Assembly: GCA_027475525.1 (NCBI GenBank)
Contig: JAMWFC010000082.1
Span: 2,604,001-2,668,000, forward strand
Origin: Macrolepiota albuminosa
Lineage: Eukaryota > Basidiomycota > Agaricomycetes > Agaricales > Agaricaceae
Length of the DNA: 64,000 nucleotides
Direction of reading: 5' to 3'
Of the stretch, positions 1 to 10,183 are shown in pieces (within the stretch, counting starts at the first letter, position 1; every line of letters starts with the position of its first letter). The position numbers and the translations under genes are program-made. The notes below the pieces were generated by a model, which was not told the DNA's origin, ran no database searches, and saw only the letters and a program-made list of their open reading frames with translations.

Positions 1-400
1 CTGATATAAGAAGTATGCCCGTTGCAGCCTTGCACGAATTTGGCAACATTAGCGAGCTGCTCCTTCGTAGCGGTCGAGGAGATGGAGCTCGTGTCTAGCA
101 AAAGACGTAGAAAAGAGGTTTTACCTGTCCGGGCGTCAGAGTAGGCGCGGAAGCAGATTTCTTCGGGCAAAGTACACGCACCTCCTCTGCAACCGGCGAC
201 AAGGAGGGTGAATTCCGTGTGAGGTTTGTCTGCTATGCGCACAGCCAGGGAAAGATTAGAGGTGATATTGGCTGTGAACAAAGATGAGGATTACCCGGGG
301 TATCAAGACCGGCCTGGGGGCTCTGAGAAGGGTATGAGTGGGGGTGCTTGGAGGAACGGTCGTCTTCATCGTGGCGAGTTCGTTTGTCGGGTTGGCTCAT
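1..400 (-). CDS. Septin-like P-loop GTPase, N-terminal part; runs off the window start
   Basis: Three exon pieces read on the minus strand: 295-400, 182-232 and 1-124. They are separated by introns of 62 nt (233-294) and 57 nt (125-181) with GT..AG ends. The start ATG at 400 gives a protein beginning MSQPDKRTRHDED, then a short Ser/Pro/Gln-rich stretch, then FTLLVAGCRGGKTSFLRLLL. AGCRGGKT fits the Walker A pattern [AG]x4GK[ST]. Removing the second intron is what creates this motif, which supports the splice model. The following residues (KEQLANVAKFVQGCNGHT) resemble the septin-type GTPases I know from fungi, but only the first 85 or so residues are inside the window, so the family is an inference. 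An ATG at 499 is in the same frame but would add an unlikely basic leader. Confidence 0.6.
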
Positions 401-860
401 GGCGGTGAGAATGGACTCACGGCGACGCCAGAACGGAGAAAGCAGGATTGCCCGCACGCAAGGCAAGCGCGGTGATGGAGAACGACACTTAATTCCCACC
501 GAGCCAATCGGAACAAACTAAGGTCCAAATAATTCACGTCAAGCTCTCGGCCCGTTTGTGGGCGCGGAAGCGGAAGCAACTACACGATACAGATGATTAC
601 AGAAAGATACAGGAGAATACTACGCTGGATTATGGTATGGTGCTGCAACGGAAGGCGGCGTAGCCACCGAGGGGTAAGGTAAAGCGGGCGTGGGAGCAGT
701 AGGCATGCGCCCGGGGTGCGCACCTAGTCGGCCCAAGTTAAGCCTGGATAGCAACAGTACGTAAGGGGCAGTTCGGGGGGATCTGTCATTGGCGGAGACC
801 GTCCAAATCAATCTGGGGGAAGATGCGAAGGCACCAAGTAAGCATGTATGTCCAGGCCCA
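401..860. other. Intergenic region between the GTPase start and the transcription-factor 3' end
   Basis: This holds the upstream region of the GTPase gene and the 3' flank of the Zn2Cys6 gene. Small open frames on both strands show no recognisable protein, and no repeat stands out. Confidence 0.5.
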
Positions 861-2344
861 TCACGGCTGCGACTCCGTCAATGTCTCTTCTCTGTGTCCG
901 AACCTCCTAACGGGCTCTGTATTCTGTGTATCTGCCGCTGCGATGGGCGAGGCGACATTCCCCCTGTCGCCTGAAAAGTAAACGTTTTCTCCGGCCATTG
1001 TCGGTTCTGTCGCGGGCATCAATCCTGATCCAACCTCGGAGGTTAGCGATGTCGAGTGATCCATGCGGCCTGTCGTCGTCGAGCTCTTCTTTGATTTGGT
1101 ACCCTTTTTTGCCTTGCCAGGTCCACGCCGTCTTTGAACAGGAACGTACTCGCATTGAAATTTGCGGAGCAGACAATTTGAGCAGGATGGTTTTACGCCA
1201 TCACAACGAAGTTTCCGGCCTACACGCACATGATGTTCGGACTTACTTCCGTGATAAGAGTCCATCATTCACTCACCTCGGCAGAAATTGCACGCAACCG
1301 CGGTCTTTCTGTTGTTTCTGTTCTTCTTGCTGTCATCCACAGCATCGGAATCCCGACGTCGTTTTTTGCCTTTGTGAAGGGCGCCGTACGACTCGTCGCC
1401 GTCGTCATCATTGTCAACTCTCCCATCACTTGAAGCATCCGATACGGAACTCGGCGAGTAGCCTGACGGATGATCACCGCCTGTTCCCGACCATGTGTGC
1501 GATGCGTTGATTGATGTGAGTGGATATTGCGGATAGTCTGTAGACATTTGTGAAGAATAGGACCCAGTGTTTTGGTATGGTTCGGGCCAGGGAGGGAAGA
1601 AATGACCGGCTGCAGAGGCTTTGACGTCAAAGCGAATTTCTCCCAAAAGCGGACACAGCAGAACATACATTGTGTTGAACTTTGTCTTAATGCCCCAGGA
1701 TAACTTTCCGCCCCCCTATCCGACATGTCCCCCAAAAAGTTGTAGGTCTCGAGCCTAGCGCTTTGGGCTGGCTGGCTGGATCCTCGTCGTCCGCGGCTCC
1801 CTCTAGCTTCGTACGGTGTACGAATGTAAGATGAGGGGCCTGCTTCCCCCTCTCTCCAGGAGCCACGAGGTGGTCCTGGCTCCTGCGGAACTGGCAGCTG
1901 GTAATTTTGGTTCTGACTTTGACCATAATACGGCCGCTTAGGCAGTACGGCATGATACTGTGGGTCGCTATGGATGGTGTTGCCGTAATGTTGACTTGAC
2001 AAGTGAGAAGGAAGCGAGAGAGGAATGTCTATGGGGCTAACTGCTCGGTGTATTTGGGGAGGATCTGCTTGGCGTGATTGCCTCGTGTGGTAATTGACAT
2101 AGTGCTGGCCACGAGGGGTGTCGACAGAAGATAGAGGAGGTAGGGTGAATGAAGTCCGCATCGATGGAAGCAGTTCACGTCGTTCGGTAAAATCTGCACT
2201 CTCGTGCCCCGAGGAGCTCGGTAGAGGAAGAGTGGTTGCAAAAGCAGACGTCGGCATATCGCTATGTTGTGGCCGACTGTAAAGATGAGGTATGAGACTA
2301 CTTGGCAGGGAACTTTGTCTTGGTCCATGATTTCTGTTCTCCAT
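861..2344 (-). CDS. Zn2Cys6 (GAL4-type) fungal transcription factor
   Basis: Exons 1669-2344, 1277-1609 and 861-1219 join to about 455 residues. The introns are 59 and 57 nt with GT..AG ends and phases that match. The zinc cluster has the canonical spacing C-x2-C-x6-C-x6-C-x2-C-x6-C, beginning at ACNFCRG and ending at FQCEY. It is followed by a basic linker (QRRRGPGKAKKGTKSKK) that would contact DNA or act as a nuclear signal. The cluster lies at about residues 331-358, close to the C-terminus, behind a long Ser/Pro/Gln-rich N-terminal half. This differs from Gal4, where it is N-terminal. The second intron splits the cluster after its second cysteine. No fungal_trans middle-homology domain is visible. 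Targets cannot be inferred from the sequence. Confidence 0.85.
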
Positions 2345-3461
2345 GGTGCTCTGTCGAGAAAAATCGGTTCAAGTGTATAGAATAGAGCAGAGGTCCGGAA
2401 CAGGTATAGATCCCATACACCTGGCGCTGAAGTGCCGTCCGAAGGGAGTCTTAGTGGAGAGAGAGGGGTAGACACGATCGATGTCGCGGAGGAAAATTGG
2501 AATGGAGGCCGACATAAAGATTACTGCGACATCTGCATGCTACTGCCAGATGACAGAATATAGCCGTCAGTCCAAAACAATGTCAAAAGGCTTTTGAAAT
2601 TGTGTTCAGTATTCTGTACTCCCTCTGTAAACTGTAAATTGCGTCTACCCTTTGAGACGCGGAACCCAATTAATTTTAATGAGGTCGAGAAAGTGAAACA
2701 CGATCGATTCCTCGTATTTCGGGTGACTCCTTTTTTCCCAAAATGGATATGTTGGCCCCAACCAGTGGTAACCCCTATTGCTAACTCTAAAGATCGGCGA
2801 CGGACAAGATTACGAGGTAGTCAGTCGTGTTTCTCGACATTTGTCTCTCTGTCTTAGAACCACAGGAAGCCATCACGACAATCATTACTGAATAAAGTTC
2901 CTGTTGTCCATCAACTGCAAAGGGTCCACTCCGGCCTTCTCGTTGAACTCCAGGAATGACTTGCTCGTTTTTTGTCAGAGGACCGGTCAAGGCTTCCACC
3001 ATGCGGCTACAAAAATATAGGCTACAGGCACCGTGAACGTTTCCAGCGCTTCGGATTACAAAGAACCGATGTATGACTAAGCAACAGAAGAATTATTGAC
3101 TCTGAATAGTATCGTACTTTTCAGTTTTCAGACGCGTCATGAAAAAGGTCCCTTGAGTTCGAAGCTGTGTATACTCAAGAAGGTACTAGTACTAGTACAA
3201 GGAAGCGCAACGGATGTGTGACCGTGACACGCAGCCCAAAGCTGTGTATACTCAAGAAGGTACTAGTACTAGTACAAGGAAGCGCAACGGATGTGTGACC
3301 GTGACACGCAGCCCAAACGCGTCTGCATTCCTCCCTTTGCAGACTTACATTTTTCCAGCGCTCGTCGGTCTTCGGATTACAAAGAACCGATGTATGACTA
3401 AGCAACAGAAGAATTATTGACTCTTTGAATAGTATCGTACCTTTCAGTTTTCAGACGCGCC
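2345..3461. other. Intergenic region with duplicated ILV3 leader
   Basis: This 1.1-kb stretch lies between the transcription-factor start and the ILV3 start. I see no convincing gene in 2345-3040. From 3042 it contains two diverged copies of the ILV3 leader and one 77-bp tandem duplication, described separately. The palindromic string GGTACTAGTACTAGTACAAGG-like sequence near 3180 is duplicated along with it. Confidence 0.5.
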
Positions 3462-3475
3462 ATGAAAAGGTCCAT
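3042..3475. repeat. Two diverged direct copies of the ILV3 leader (3042-3152 and 3353-3475)
   Basis: Both copies run from TTCCAGCGCT through CGGATTACAAAGAACCG, AGAATTATTGACTC and CAGTTTTCAGACGCG to an ATGAAAA start codon. They differ by a roughly 10-base insertion, a 2-base indel, a few substitutions and a 1-base indel just after the ATG. The downstream copy carries the functional ILV3 start. The upstream copy reads ATG-AAA-AAG-GTC-CCT-TGA and stops at once. Unlike the 77-bp units in this window, these copies are diverged, so they look like two alleles or an old duplication. Confidence 0.8.
3162..3315. repeat. 77-bp perfect tandem duplication, site 1
   Basis: Copies at 3162-3238 and 3239-3315. 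It lies between the two diverged ILV3 leader copies, in noncoding sequence. Confidence 0.95.
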
Positions 3476-5781
3476 CCCTTGCAAGGGGCCTTTAATGGTG
3501 CCCATACGGTCATTTTCCTCATCTGCGAGGCGTCTGAACCAGAAGTCAGGCCTCAATCGTTACAGTAGGATTATTACTCAACCAAAAGACCAAGGAGCCA
3601 GTCAGGTATGGTCTATTATATCAATACAAAAAACAATGGACATGTTGACCACGTAAGTCAGGCAATGCTCTATGCAACTGAAGGCATTGAAAATGATGAG
3701 GATTTTAACAAACCCATGGTTGGTGTAGCGAGTGTTTGGTGAGACTGTCACTTTTTGTTCCGTGCGGGACCAATTTTGACACATTTTAGGTACGAAGGCA
3801 ACCCGTAAGACATAAAATTCGTCCTCTTCAGTTATTTACCACCTTTTTAGATGCAACAAACATCTCCTCCGTCTCGGTCAAGATATCAAAGGTTCTCTTT
3901 ACAGTTCCGGCATTATTGGCTATCAATTTGGGACTGTTGGCGTGAGCGATGGTATCAGTATGGGCACCTTCGGAATGTCCTATTCCCTACAGTCGAGAGA
4001 CCTGATTGCAGACCAAGTCGAGACTGCTGCTGGAGGGCACCATCTCGACGGAATGGTTGTTGTTCCTGGCTGTGATAAGAACATGCCTGGTGTTCTGATG
4101 GCCCGTTGGTTTCCCTTGTTCTTATTTCTTGATCGCCGCTTAGCATTTCTCGTTTTTAGTCGGAAGATTAAACCGTCCCGGTGTTATGGTATATGGTGGA
4201 ACTATTCGCGCAGGGTCGTGTGAAGGCGCGCCTCAGCTAGACATTGTCTCTGCGTTCCAAGCATATGGAAAATACTTGCAAGACGGAAAGACATCTGAAG
4301 CAGAGCGTGAACGCTACAACACTGTTCGTCATGCTTGTCCTGGTCCAGGAGCTTGTGGAGGGGTGAGTATCGACCTTTGATATATCTAGTCATCTGTCTT
4401 ATGACATTGACGGGAAGATGTACACTGCGAACACAATGGCGAGTGCGACTGAAGCTTTAGGCATGGCGCTCCCTGGCTCCTCATCGTTCCCCGCCGAATC
4501 TAAAGAGAAGATAAATGAATGCAAGTCTATTGGATCAGTAATGCTCAATCTCCTTGAGAAAAATATTCTTCCGAGGGATATTATGACGCGTTCAGCATTT
4601 GAGAATGCAATGGTTTGTTTTCCCTCGTATCTGGTCACAAGTTCACTTATGGTGATGGTGAACAGGTGTTGACCATGATTCTAGGCGGGTCCACAAATGC
4701 AGTGCTGCATTTGATCGCAATAGCCCGCTCAGTCGGCATCGACTTGGGTATTGATGATTTCCAGGCAGTAGCGGATCGCACACCTTTTCTTGCAGACATC
4801 AAACCTAGTGGCAAATATGTTATGGAAGATATCTACAAGATTGGTGGAATTCCGAGTATGTCATTTTCAACTTTGCTGAATTTCATCCTTTCAATTCTAT
4901 TTCACAGAAATCCTTGCGTATCTTCTCAAGAATAAATTAATCGAGGGTGATAACATGACTGTCACTGGCCTGACGCTCGGCGAGAACTTGGACAGGTGGA
5001 CTCACGAGTACGGTGAGCTGGATCGCTCACAAGACGTGATCCGGCCATTAAACGAACCCATCAAGGCCACGGGACATATCAGGTGAAAGTCTCTTGTCAG
5101 ACACCCGTGTCTGAGAACTAATAAGTATTTACCTCCCCAGAATCCTCAAGGGGAATCTCGCTCCTGGTGGTGCCGTTGCCAAAGTTACAGGAAAAGAGGG
5201 TCTAGGTTTCACCGGCAAGGCAAGGACATTTGACAGTGAAGATCTATTTGTCAAAGCAGTCGAAAGTGGTTCAATCAAGAAGGGCGAAAAGACTGTTGTT
5301 ATTCTTCGATATCTGGGTCCCAAAGGAGGTCCCGGTAAGTGACCTCACAGGTAGCTGATATCTCTGACTAACCATCAGGTAGGCATGCCTGAGATGTTGA
5401 AACCCACTAGCCTGATTATGGGAGCAGGCCTCGGGCTAGACGTTGCCTGCTTGACTGATGGCCGCTTCAGCGGAGGGTCAGTCTTTAATTCTTCTTTCTG
5501 GCATATCGTTCCTAATTTTATCACCTAGTTCTCACGGTTTTTGCATTGGACATGTGGTGCCAGAAGCCCAGGTAGGTGGGCCCATTGCCCTAGTGCAGGA
5601 CGGAGATGTTATCTCCATTGATGCCGTTAAAAATACCATCGAGCTTCACGTAACACCTGAAGAACTGGAGAAACGTCGGGCACAATGGGTCGCACCACCC
5701 TTAAAAGTCACTCAAGGTACTTTGTACAAGTACGTTAAATCCGTCACTGATGCAAGCCACGGCTGCATCACCGATACATGA
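3462..5781 (+). CDS. ILV3: Dihydroxy-acid dehydratase (branched-chain amino acid synthesis), mitochondrial
   Basis: This Fe-S enzyme dehydrates 2,3-dihydroxy-3-methylbutanoate and its isoleucine homologue to the 2-oxo acids that precede valine, leucine and isoleucine. The N-terminus (MKRSIPCKG...SFSSSARRL) is basic and Ser-rich, as expected of a mitochondrial presequence. Spliced exons give the family blocks in order: [132 protein letters not shown] and [11 protein letters not shown]. The cluster-ligand cysteines are in NPCN, SCDKN-like and HACPG blocks. Several introns of 45-70 nt interrupt it. It ends at TGCITDT and is full length. The gene converges on RIO1 with about 150 bp between the stop codons. 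Confidence 0.95.
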
Positions 5782-5934
5782 GGTATTTGCCTCCTTCAAA
5801 CTCGATAGCAGTTGTTATTCAAGTTTGACCAAAAAGTTGGGCAAATTAATACATATTATATTTCCTTCAAAAAACGAAAGACATTATGTCCAGCTGATGA
5901 ACATACGTATTCAAATCCATCCCCTCAAAAAACG

Positions 5935-8008
5935 TTACCCTTTACTTTTTTTCATATTCCGCTTTTTCTCTGCTTTAGGCATTTTGTGCTTTCGTCTTTC
6001 CCTGGCTTCTGCTTTAACAGCCTGCTTCCGTTCCTGCCGTGGTCATTATGAATGAGATGCGAGGTGGAGAATCGGGGCACATGGTCACGAACCTTTTTAG
6101 CGTCCCTATCTTCATGTCGATGTCCTCTGGGCTTCCGTTCTTCAAATCCATCATTGCTTTTCTCGTCGGGGTCACTATCATCCTCACCACCGCTCTCTTC
6201 GGTGCACTCTAATCCATTTTCATCAAGATCAGAGTTTATCTGCTTGATTGGTTTTTCTTCGGCCGGCGCGGATGCCATGTCGTTGAGGACACCTATAGTT
6301 TTTGCATAAATAAGTCCATCCCCCTCTCCGCGGGCTAATTTCTCAACGTCCCGCTCTGGGTCGTAGACTTCATTTAGGGTCCGTGGAATGAATGACTGCA
6401 TGAACACGGAATCCTCATGAACAGATGATGATTTGGTATGACTGTCGTCTGAGGTTTCGTTTTCAAGGGACGGATCGCTATCCGCTGTCTTCTCGATCCA
6501 GCTCCTGAGTACGGCATCGTCCTCATTCTGATCATCACCATTTGATATTTGGACTTGAGTAATAAACTCGAAACATCTGCGCAGACCAAGACATCGCACG
6601 CCCAATCGACCGAAGAATCCCTCCACATTTTTAATATCCTTGCGAAGGAAATCAAAGGCAGCTGGATGATCATGTTCCACACTCTGCGAAACATCAATAA
6701 TGCATAAATGCCCTTCGTGATAGAGAATGTTGTATTCTGACAAGTCAGCGTGTACCAGCTTACACTGATGAAACATTTTACGGGCAATCAGGACGAGTTC
6801 CACGTATAGGTCGGCACATTTATCAGTCGGTAATTCGGCGTCCTTGAGTCTGGGTGACGCCCTGAAAACTTCTACACAACTCCTAGGTCGGCACATTTAT
6901 CAGTCGGTAATTCGGCGTCCTTGAGTCTGGGTGACGCCCTGAAAACTTCTACACAACTCCGACGATTTTAGATGGCAAAAACACACGCACCAGCCTTCCT
7001 TGTCACCAATAAAAGACATAACAAGAACATTTTCCCGAACTTCAATTGGGTCGGACAGCTGATGCCAGCGGTCGCGAGCCGCCTCAAATTCCGCATCTCT
7101 TTTTCAGCCCAGAGACGAACCATTTTCCGAGGATTGTGGCGGTTATAACCACGTCGGAAGCGGAACTCTCCAGTCACGTATTTATCACGGTCTTTGAAGA
7201 TGAGGATCGAGGTTTTGTAAATTTTGAGTGCCAAATGCGTATTTTCGGGAGTCAAAGCATGGTATACATTTGCCTGATTAACATAGTAACTTGAGAGGGA
7301 TTGAAAGGCGCTTAAGAAATCATCACTTACTTCTTTTCCGGTACTGATACACCCATTAATCTCCTGGATAAGTCCTCTTCCAATCATCTTGAACAAGATT
7401 ATCCTCGTCCTAGGATCCAAGACCTGTTCGGTTGTAGCACGATCTGCTTTGTCTTTTAAATTGGCGTGCGCACTTGGTCCTTTCCTGTTCACACCAACAC
7501 CTATGACATATGGTGCATCTATTTTGGCGATCCGCGAATTATATTTTGCTAGAGCAGCAAGCTGATCGGCTGTTTTATCCTTGGGATGCCCCGGTGCTGA
7601 TGAGGTTGTGTTACTTTTTGGATGATTGATTACAGGAAGCGCTGCTACAGATTCGGAGTTCTTTATCGAGGACGATGTGCCTCGGGCGTTCCCCGTCCGT
7701 ACAGCGACATGTTGTCGCAACCTATTATACTGCTTTGTGAAGTCTGTGGTTGGTGAGTATACATGGCGCGCTTAGTGATTTTAATGACACGCACCTCGTT
7801 CAGCGATTTCCCAATCCTCATCCTCGACACGATTGTTATCATACTCATCTATTTCGTCTTCGTCGAGATCCGAGTCTTCTGGTTCCAAGTCTTCTGAATC
7901 GTAATCAACCGTGTCTATGAAAGTATAGTGTGCGCGAGGGTCCTGATTTTGTACGATTCCGTCATCCTCCGCGTCGTCAAATTGACCTGGCTCTACAGTG
8001 GACGCCAT
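5935..8008 (-). CDS. RIO1: Serine/threonine protein kinase RIO1 (40S ribosome maturation)
   Basis: RIO1 is an atypical kinase/ATPase for late cytoplasmic maturation of the 40S subunit. The start at 8008 gives an acidic N-terminus (DLEPEDSDLDEDEIDEYDN). Next come DFTKQYNRLRQHVAVRTGNARG, the RIO domain with STGKE, ALKIYKTSILIFKDRDKYV (ATP-binding lysine) and GEFRFRRGYNRHNPRKMV, then the catalytic loop VHADLSEYNILYH and IIDVSQSVEHDHP. A last intron leads to the basic tail ERKQAVKAEARERRKHKMPK and a stop at 5935. There are two oddities. A 77-bp tandem copy duplicates one intron acceptor (6807-6960). A single base also appears to be missing near 7052: the frame changes between GISCP and PIEVRENVLVMSFIGD, and family alignment needs one extra base there. 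Confidence 0.92.
6807..6960. repeat. 77-bp perfect tandem duplication, site 2 (RIO1)
   Basis: Copies at 6807-6883 and 6884-6960. The unit holds the 3' end of a RIO1 intron, its acceptor and the next 50 or so coding bases. Splicing to the acceptor of the copy at 6807-6883 would remove the extra copy. Read straight through, it shifts the frame. Confidence 0.95.
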
Positions 8009-8145
8009 TCAAAGTCAAGTTTTTGCAGAATCTCTTATGATCCAGATCTTATCTCAGGTTATGTAATCGTATCGAGAATTGACGACTGGAAGTATTTAGT
8101 TAAACACATTTTGTACATCTTAATAGTTTCCGTTTCCGGCCACAG
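8009..8145. promoter_or_regulatory. Divergent promoter RIO1 / membrane-protein gene
   Basis: Only 137 bp separate the two start codons (8008 on minus, 8146 on plus), so the two genes must share or overlap their core promoters. No specific element is recognised. Confidence 0.5.
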
Positions 8146-8836
8146 ATGCAGTCAATTAGGAAGCGAGTACCATTCAGGTCTATGGATGGAAATGGGTCCG
8201 AAGAGGATAATGGGCACATCCTTAATGAAGAAGGTTAGCGCCAACTTGACCCATGTGAACTACATAGCTGATTCTTAGGCATCTCACTAGAACAAGAAGA
8301 GCTGATTCATACGTTAAAGAAGGAAAATGAACTGTCTAATGACTGTTTCCTAACTTTACTGCGAGTTATCTTGGTTCTTTTCTTTATCCTGTGAGCTTGG
8401 GGTTATTCTATGTTCAGACTCTAACGTCCATTTAATCAGCCAAATCTTCTCGTTATTCGAGAATCCATTACTTTCTGTTTTTCCTCCAACAATACCCGAC
8501 ACAACACCCGAGATTCCACTCCCGAGCCTGTTCACACTTTTTAACATGCTTTTGCATCTCAATCTTGCCCTGGTCACGTTTCCCACTAAACCGAGGTTGC
8601 TAAATATCTTTTCTGACGCTGCACCACACTCGCTTCCGTACCAGTTAACTTATGCCATTGCTGCAGTACCTCTGACACTGTCCATGTTTCTCGGGAAACC
8701 ATGGCAGTCAACAGCATGGTGGGGTATGACCATCCTTGCGATTTTCACTGTTCAAACAGTTACGTGTTCCATAAATCAAGGGAACGAAAGCATCTCCGAG
8801 CTTGAATCTATGCAATATGTTTCGCGAGGGGCATGA
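8146..8836 (+). CDS. Small multi-pass membrane protein, function unknown
   Basis: Exons 8146-8233, 8279-8390 and 8440-8836 join in frame to about 198 residues. The first 50 residues are polar (MQSIRKRVPFRSMDGNGSEE...). At least four hydrophobic segments follow: LTLLRVILVLFFILQIFSLF, LFTLFNMLLHLNLALVTF, LTYAIAAVPLTLSMFLG and WWGMTILAIFTVQTVTC. The protein ends with a polar tail, ESMQYVSRGA. The layout suggests an endomembrane protein of the type common as hypotheticals in Agaricomycetes. I do not recognise a named family. The 3' end, including the stop codon, lies inside a 77-bp tandem copy. Confidence 0.7.
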
Positions 8837-8941
8837 ATGGTGACATTCCATGAATTTGAAGTACAAGCATCTCCGAGCTTGAATCTATGCAATATGTTTC
8901 GCGAGGGGCATGAATGGTGACATTCCATGAATTTGAAGTAC
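8788..8941. repeat. 77-bp perfect tandem duplication, site 3
   Basis: Copies at 8788-8864 and 8865-8941. The unit contains the last codons and stop of the small membrane-protein gene. The first copy already ends the frame, so the protein is not altered. Confidence 0.95.
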
Positions 8942-9188
8942 TTAATTCCTAGTTCATTTCCGTATATGTAAGTTCTGTATGATACAATATGGTAGCGACT
9001 GTGGTTCTGGTTCGTGTCATATTTTCCAGTGTTCCGCCCAAAGTCCCTTCGATCCCTGGTTCCTGCAGATGGCCTGGTAATCGTTCATCATGATCACTCT
9101 TCATTGAGGGGTTATATACAAATTGCAAAAACTTTTACATAATTTAAACAACTTTCGGTCACGATTGCCGAAGAGTGATTAATATACA
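8837..9188. other. Intergenic region
   Basis: Apart from the second copy of the site-3 duplication, this holds only the 3' flank of one gene and the promoter of the next. Nothing else is visible. Confidence 0.4.
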
Positions 9189-10149
9189 ATGCTGTCCGCG
9201 AAACCATCTGGCTGCCAGCGATTCGAGACAATATGTCAATACATCCACGAGCAGATGGTTCTTATACCTTCGATGCGGAATACCTCATTTCAAAAACGTA
9301 GTCAGTTTGCGATAGACCTGGGCTGGATCGCCTTTTGTCTTCGGTATGCCATGTAGTCGTTTTATCTACATGTGCTGATACGATGGCGTGGTAGGACTGG
9401 CTATCTTGTAGATTGTTTCTGCACGCCAGACCCCATGAACGTCTTTGCAAATCTTATCACTGGCCTTCGAGTGGTAAGTTAGTGTATCTGTGGCGGTCTC
9501 ACTAAGCGGTTCAATCCTTAGGTATGCCCTGAGTTTGAATCTGTTGTTCATGTATACGAACCTACATCCGAGCAATCGTTTTTCGTGAACGTCCCAATGT
9601 TACTAGATAGACGTATATCAGCTGATACTGCATATGTATGCCTTGGGCCTGGCGCTTCTTCATTCTCGCTTGTACGTTGCTCAATATGGTCTTCCGTATG
9701 TTCTTAATCCAGAGCCCCAGGTTGCCGATCCGCCATTTAATGTCAGAAACATTTTCGACTCGCTCAAGGAGAAAGTCACAGCTCAGACTACCCTCCCTTC
9801 CTCGATCACAATGAACTCAAGTCTACCAGCAGAATCTGTAATCGCTCTCGCAGCTGTACTTCTTGAATATCCTGTGGCGTACGTCCCCACAACGCTAGAT
9901 TCACCCTTTCTGAGCAATGTGACTCTGGATGTCTATGAATGCATTATATCATTCGAAAAAACTGCCCACACGCTACTGAAGTTCTCCTGTCCATCTGAAC
10001 TCGGCCAAGAAAATTCAGAAATGCTTGGGAGTTCCCATATCATTGCATCTTTAACGAAAAAGTATCTTCCTCGTATCCGCACGATGGCACCAATTGTGTC
10101 GTTCCGAGTCCTTCATACAAGCCAAAACCTTGATCGCGTTGCGCTCTAG
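9189..10149 (+). CDS. Conserved protein of unknown function (possibly C1orf74/DUF4504-like)
   Basis: Exons 9189-9343, 9395-9473, 9522-9671 and 9721-10149 have compatible phases and give about 270 residues with no internal stop. The first three exons read MLSAKPSGCQRFETICQYIH, SQFAIDLGWIAFCLR, TGYLVDCFCTPDPMNVFANL and VCPEFESVVHVYEPTSEQ. The last exon includes ALAAVLLEYPVAYVP, then LDVYECIISFEK. A cytosolic protein with a central LLxYPVAY block reminds me of the DUF4504 family (human C1orf74), but this is from memory and weak. No signal peptide or membrane segment is seen. The gene converges on PPWD1, with only 34 bp between the stop codons. Confidence 0.65.
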
Positions 10150-10183
10150 AAGTTGATCATGTGTACACAGATTCGACTACATT

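Noticed and set aside
2787..3002. A short minus-strand frame between the transcription factor and ILV3
   Set aside because: No homology, no splice partners and no context; likely chance.
3180..3275. Palindromic ACTAGTACTAGT strings as a regulatory operator
   Set aside because: They are doubled only because they lie in a 77-bp scar, and similar TACTAGTAC strings occur singly at 43265 and 59323.
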